Assembly: GCF_007827955.1 (NCBI RefSeq)
Contig: NZ_VITR01000022.1
Span: 1-56,849 of the forward strand
Length of the DNA stretch: 56,849 nt
Reading direction: 5' to 3'
Source of the DNA: Nitrospirillum pindoramense
GTDB taxonomy: Bacteria; Pseudomonadota; Alphaproteobacteria; Azospirillales; Azospirillaceae
The notes beneath the pieces were generated by a model. It searched no databases, was not told the DNA's origin, and worked only from the letters and a program-made list of their open reading frames with translations. Shown piece after piece: positions 54,208-56,849 of this stretch (positions are counted from its first letter, which is position 1; the number at the start of each line of letters is the position of its first letter). A program made the translations under genes and the position numbers.

Positions 54208-54819
54208 ATGTCTGACACCATCCAGGATTTGGTCGTCCCCAGCGACGATCCCGAGGTCGTCCGCACGGCCGACGCTTTGCTGCCCCTTTTCTATGAAGAC
54301 CTGCACCGGCTGGCGCGGCGGGAACGCCGGCGTTTGCCCAGCGACACCCTGCAAACCACCGCCCTTATTCATGAGGCCTATCTGAAGCTGCGGAGCACCG
54401 CCGGTTTCAACGACCACAGCCATTTCCTGCGGGCCTCGGCGCTGGCCATGCGCCATGTCCTGGTGAATCGCGCCCGCGACCGACTGGCCGGCAAGCGCGG
54501 CGGCGGGGCCGCGGTCCTGCCCCTGGAGGATGAGATGCTGCCCCACAGCTCTTTCCAGAGCGACAGCCGCATCCTCGAGGTGAATGACGCCTTGGGCCAA
54601 CTGGCCACCCTCAATCTGCGCCTGGCCCGGGTAGTGGAATGCCGCTTCTTCGCCGGCTACAGCGAGGCGGAAACCGCCCAAGCCCTAGGCGTGACCGACC
54701 GCACGGTGCGCCGCGACTGGACCAAGGCCCGGGCCTGGCTGCTGCACGCCCTGTCCCTGAACGCCGATGCGAGTGACGCGGAGCCGTTGGCGGTCCATCC
54801 CCACCGACTCCCCTCCTGA
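54208..54819 (+). CDS. ECF-family RNA polymerase sigma factor
   Basis: The ATG at 54208 gives 203 residues with the ECF layout. Region 2 is LLPLFYEDLHRLARRERRRL followed by LQTTALIHEAYLKLRS and FLRASALAMRHVLVNRARDR. Region 4 is RVVECRFFAGYSEAETAQAL followed by GVTDRTVRRDWTKARAWL. Region 2.2, usually acidic (DAED-like) for core-polymerase contact, here reads LQTT with Thr50 and Thr51. The type (HEAYLKL signature) is commonly encoded beside Ser/Thr kinases and lacks an anti-sigma gene; none is seen here. Activation by phosphorylation from the nearby kinase is therefore likely. Confidence 0.9.
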   Translation: MSDTIQDLVVPSDDPEVVRTADALLPLFYEDLHRLARRERRRLPSDTLQTTALIHEAYLKLRSTAGFNDHSHFLRASALAMRHVLVNRARDRLAGKRGGGAAVLPLEDEMLPHSSFQSDSRILEVNDALGQLATLNLRLARVVECRFFAGYSEAETAQALGVTDRTVRRDWTKARAWLLHALSLNADASDAEPLAVHPHRLPS

Positions 54820-54829
54820 GAGACCCGCT

Positions 54830-55678
54830 CTACAGGCGCCGTATGCTCAGCATGTCCAGGACCATGCGGTCGCGCCAAGCCTCATCCCGGGCGGCGCCCC
54901 CCTCCCGGGCCCGACGGCAGGCGGCGACGGCCCGGTCGCGCCCAAGCTCCGGCGTGACAGACTGGAGAGTGTCGGGACAGAGGCCGCGCAGTTCGTCCAC
55001 CAGGTCGGGCGGCGGCGGGGCGGCGGATGCCAGGAAGGCCTCCGGCCCCCGGAAGCCCTCGCGGCGGAACAGGTCAATCATGTAATCGCAGCCCATCTGC
55101 AGCCGGGCCGACTGGCCGGGAATGCGGCTGATCATGGGGAAAAGCGGGGCCAGCTCCGGCACCACCAGATTGGGGAAAATCTCCGCCCCCCAGTATTTCC
55201 CCGCGATCTCGATGAAATGGTCGACGTCCCGAATGGGCACCAAGCCGCATTCCGCGATCGGCAGGATCTCGACCTTGGGCTTGGTGATGACCACCGTATC
55301 GTTGGCGACATCGGCATACAGGCTGCCGATCTGCAAGGCGTTCTGGAAGTAGGTGCCGCGCAAGGCCCCCCAGATGCTGCGGATCCGCCCCCCCTGGCGC
55401 TGGAAGGAGGCCAGGGCCTGCTCCACTGGATGGGCCGGCCGACGCAGGCGCCCCGACAGCACGGTCAGGGCGGCGCGGGTGATCTCCTCGCAACGGCCCA
55501 GGGGATAGGGCTTGGCCGGGTTGACCGGAAAGGTGGGCTGCAGTTCTTCGTCCACCCGCGCCCGAAGGGCCGCCAGATAGGCCATCAATTGCGGCAGGAT
55601 GGGCAGCACCATGCGGCCGGTCAGCTTCTCGACGTCCGGCGTCGGTGGCTCGATCTCCTGCGGCAGAAGCCCGCTCAT
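54830..55678 (-). CDS. Unrecognised protein, cotranscribed with the SapC-family gene
   Basis: The ATG at 55678 gives 282 residues; no family is recognised. There is no signal peptide and no membrane helix. The N-terminal part has helical segments (LTGRMVLPILPQLMAYLAAL, ARVDEELQPTFPVNP). The middle contains GALRGTYFQNALQIGSLYAD, then VVITKPKVEILPIAECGLVP. The C-terminal third has MGCDYMIDLFRREGF, a proline patch AAPPPPDLVDEL, and a basic helical end. It starts 14 bases after the SapC stop codon on the same strand, so the two form an operon. It converges with the sigma-factor gene, with 10 bases between stop codons. Confidence 0.75.
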   Translation of the reverse strand: MSGLLPQEIEPPTPDVEKLTGRMVLPILPQLMAYLAALRARVDEELQPTFPVNPAKPYPLGRCEEITRAALTVLSGRLRRPAHPVEQALASFQRQGGRIRSIWGALRGTYFQNALQIGSLYADVANDTVVITKPKVEILPIAECGLVPIRDVDHFIEIAGKYWGAEIFPNLVVPELAPLFPMISRIPGQSARLQMGCDYMIDLFRREGFRGPEAFLASAAPPPPDLVDELRGLCPDTLQSVTPELGRDRAVAACRRAREGGAARDEAWRDRMVLDMLSIRRL

Positions 55679-55692
55679 TCCCGTGCCTCCGG

Positions 55693-56406
55693 TCAACGGC
55701 CGGCCCGGTTGATCAGCAAGGCCCAATCGCTGAGAGAGGCCAAGTGGGCGTAGGCGGCCGCCAACCAGCCCTTGTCGCGCCACGCCACCAGACGCTCGGC
55801 CGGTAGTTGGTTCAGCTTCCCCGCGTCGATGACACGAAAGCCGGACAGGTGGCGCGGCTCCCCGGACTTCAAGACGATGTCCGCTCGGTTTTCCACCAGC
55901 ATGTTCTCGTCCCGCAGGGCGGAGATAAAGGCGGCGGTCTCGACATGCGCCGCCTGGTACTGGCGCGCGAAGTTCAGGGCCTGGACGGTGAGGGCCGTCG
56001 GCTGGCCGTTGACGAAGAATGGGTTCTCGGTGCCCGCCACGACATTGTCCGCGCCCTCATCGAGGCAGAGCGTGAACTCCGTCCCGGCCTTGTCCTCCAT
56101 CAGGATGAAGGGATAGCGCCGCACATAACCGGGAAGATAGGCGTCTTCGTCCCAGCGGCCCTGGGCATCGACGAACAGGTTCTCCCCCTCGCGCAGGCCC
56201 AGCAACGCGACCGGCGCCCCCGCCTCCCCCGCGAACAGGATAGGGAAGGACTTGGCGGCGGCGAAGAACTCCCCCAGCACCAGGGGGACCGAATGCACAC
56301 CGGCGGCGAAGCGGTAATCCATGGGCTGGCGCAAGGACAGGACCCCGTCCACGGCGGCCTGCATCGGGCGGGGATGGGTGTAGAACGGGGGAAGCGGGAG
56401 GGTCAT
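55693..56406 (-). CDS. SapC-family protein
   Basis: The ATG at 56406 gives 237 residues matching the SapC family. An early segment DYRFAAGVHSVPLVLGEFFAAAK leads to SFPILFAGEAGAPVALLGLR, followed by NLFVDAQGRWDEDAYLPGYVRRYPFIL, the most conserved block, and a C-terminal WLAAAYAHLASLSDWALLIN. The name comes from a Campylobacter surface-layer locus. In Alphaproteobacteria these proteins are cytoplasm-like, of unknown function, and often occur near TonB-dependent receptors, cupin-like hydroxylases or tryptophan-halogenase-like genes, none of which is adjacent here. The partner gene downstream is unknown. Confidence 0.88.
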   Translation of the reverse strand: MTLPLPPFYTHPRPMQAAVDGVLSLRQPMDYRFAAGVHSVPLVLGEFFAAAKSFPILFAGEAGAPVALLGLREGENLFVDAQGRWDEDAYLPGYVRRYPFILMEDKAGTEFTLCLDEGADNVVAGTENPFFVNGQPTALTVQALNFARQYQAAHVETAAFISALRDENMLVENRADIVLKSGEPRHLSGFRVIDAGKLNQLPAERLVAWRDKGWLAAAYAHLASLSDWALLINRAGR

Positions 56407-56618
56407 GGCCAAATACCAACCTGGAGAGCGGATCGCCCGAAGGTGGAATCGCCTTTGAGCGTGAATCCGCTCGCGGGACAGACTCAAGCGATATCCGACT
56501 GTGCTTCCAATTGAAGCGCAGCCTTATATCGTCAGCGCGGGCCCCTTAGGAAGGACAAGCGGCGGCGGGTGTCAACCGGCAATTGCACGCGGCACCGGAA
56601 CGCCCAAGCCAGAACGCC
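56407..56618. other. Gap upstream of the SapC-family gene
   Basis: No gene is seen. On the minus strand TATAAG (near 56523-56528) is a possible -10 for the SapC operon, about 115 bases before its start. The right end is bounded by the rRNA-operon hairpin. Confidence 0.4.
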
Positions 56619-56651
56619 AGAACCCCGCCAGCGAGGTGCTGACGGGGTTCT
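56619..56651 (-). terminator. Probable rRNA-operon terminator
   Basis: A 14-bp stem with one wobble (56619-56632 with 56638-56651, loop of five) lies eight bases past the CCA end of tRNA-fMet on the minus strand. There is no long U-tract. Confidence 0.65.
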
Positions 56652-56658
56652 TGGTATT

Positions 56659-56735
<77 letters not shown>

Positions 56736-56820
56736 GATGTTGGTGCATGGGGGCGGGGATCATTGCGATGAGGGTCTGGGGAAGCGACGGCTGCTGCGGT
56801 TGGCGTGCTGTGCGTCTGAT

Positions 56821-56849
56821 GGACCTGGCGGCGACCTACTCTCCCACGT
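56821..56849 (-). rRNA. rrf: 5S ribosomal RNA, 3' end only
   Basis: The last bases of the window read on the minus strand as ACGTGGGAGAGTAGGTCGCC, then GCCAGGTCC, the conserved 3' end of 5S rRNA. The rest of the gene and operon lies to the right, outside the window. The exact 3' end is uncertain by a base or two. Confidence 0.88.

Overview
The window is GC-rich throughout and carries an rRNA-operon end at its right edge (3' end of 5S rRNA followed by an initiator tRNA-Met, an order typical of Alphaproteobacteria). It also has a class of long LeuA (2-isopropylmalate synthase), a guaB/rsmB and guaA neighbourhood, TonB-dependent uptake, chemotaxis and many exported hydrolases. Together these suggest a free-living or plant/soil-associated alphaproteobacterium, probably of the Rhodospirillales/Azospirillaceae type. 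The taxonomic call is inference from gene content and style, not from a marker alignment.

Layout. 1-1657: a small graveyard of mobile DNA, with the end of an IS3-type element cut into an IS481-type transposase pseudogene, which itself abuts the 3' end of a decayed tyrosine integrase lying directly against the 3' end of guaA (a classic island insertion site). 1655-10248: housekeeping block on the minus strand (guaA, a GNAT acetyltransferase, an RsmB-type rRNA methyltransferase, guaB, rlmE, a Ppx/GppA phosphatase), with one plus-strand exported alpha/beta hydrolase. 10594-11378: two identical tRNA-Gln(CTG) genes followed immediately by a BrnT-type toxin with an XRE-type antitoxin. 11669-18980: ankyrin protein, exported S41-like protease with short tandem repeats in its signal-peptide region, two NAD-dependent epimerase/reductase-like proteins, an FAH-family hydrolase and a LysR regulator.

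19091-26958: a peptide-use locus: two tandemly duplicated S10 carboxypeptidases, an S9 prolyl-oligopeptidase-type enzyme and a TonB-dependent receptor, with a strong stem-loop in each gap. 27192-29194: leuA behind a short leader peptide with four consecutive Thr and four consecutive Leu codons, a probable attenuator. 29263-34856: flavin-dependent monooxygenase, tautomerase, divergent MarR regulator, a chemoreceptor with a clear terminator, and an aldo/keto reductase. 35121-37902: glycosyltransferase and GH29 alpha-L-fucosidase. 37975-44933: pbpC and an alpha-2-macroglobulin (overlapping reading frames), a periplasmic defence/repair pair. 45299-49986: ROK-type repressor, AGE-family sugar epimerase, and a large exported alpha/beta hydrolase.

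50101-54819: a membrane Ser/Thr kinase with a TPR-rich exported part, an AraC regulator, and an ECF sigma factor whose region 2.2 has threonines where acidic residues normally sit. This combination looks like a phosphorylation-switched sigma-factor pathway and is the most interesting system in the window. 54830-56406: an unrecognised protein and a SapC-family protein. 56619-56849: probable rRNA-operon terminator, tRNA-fMet and the 3' end of 5S rRNA, all on the minus strand.
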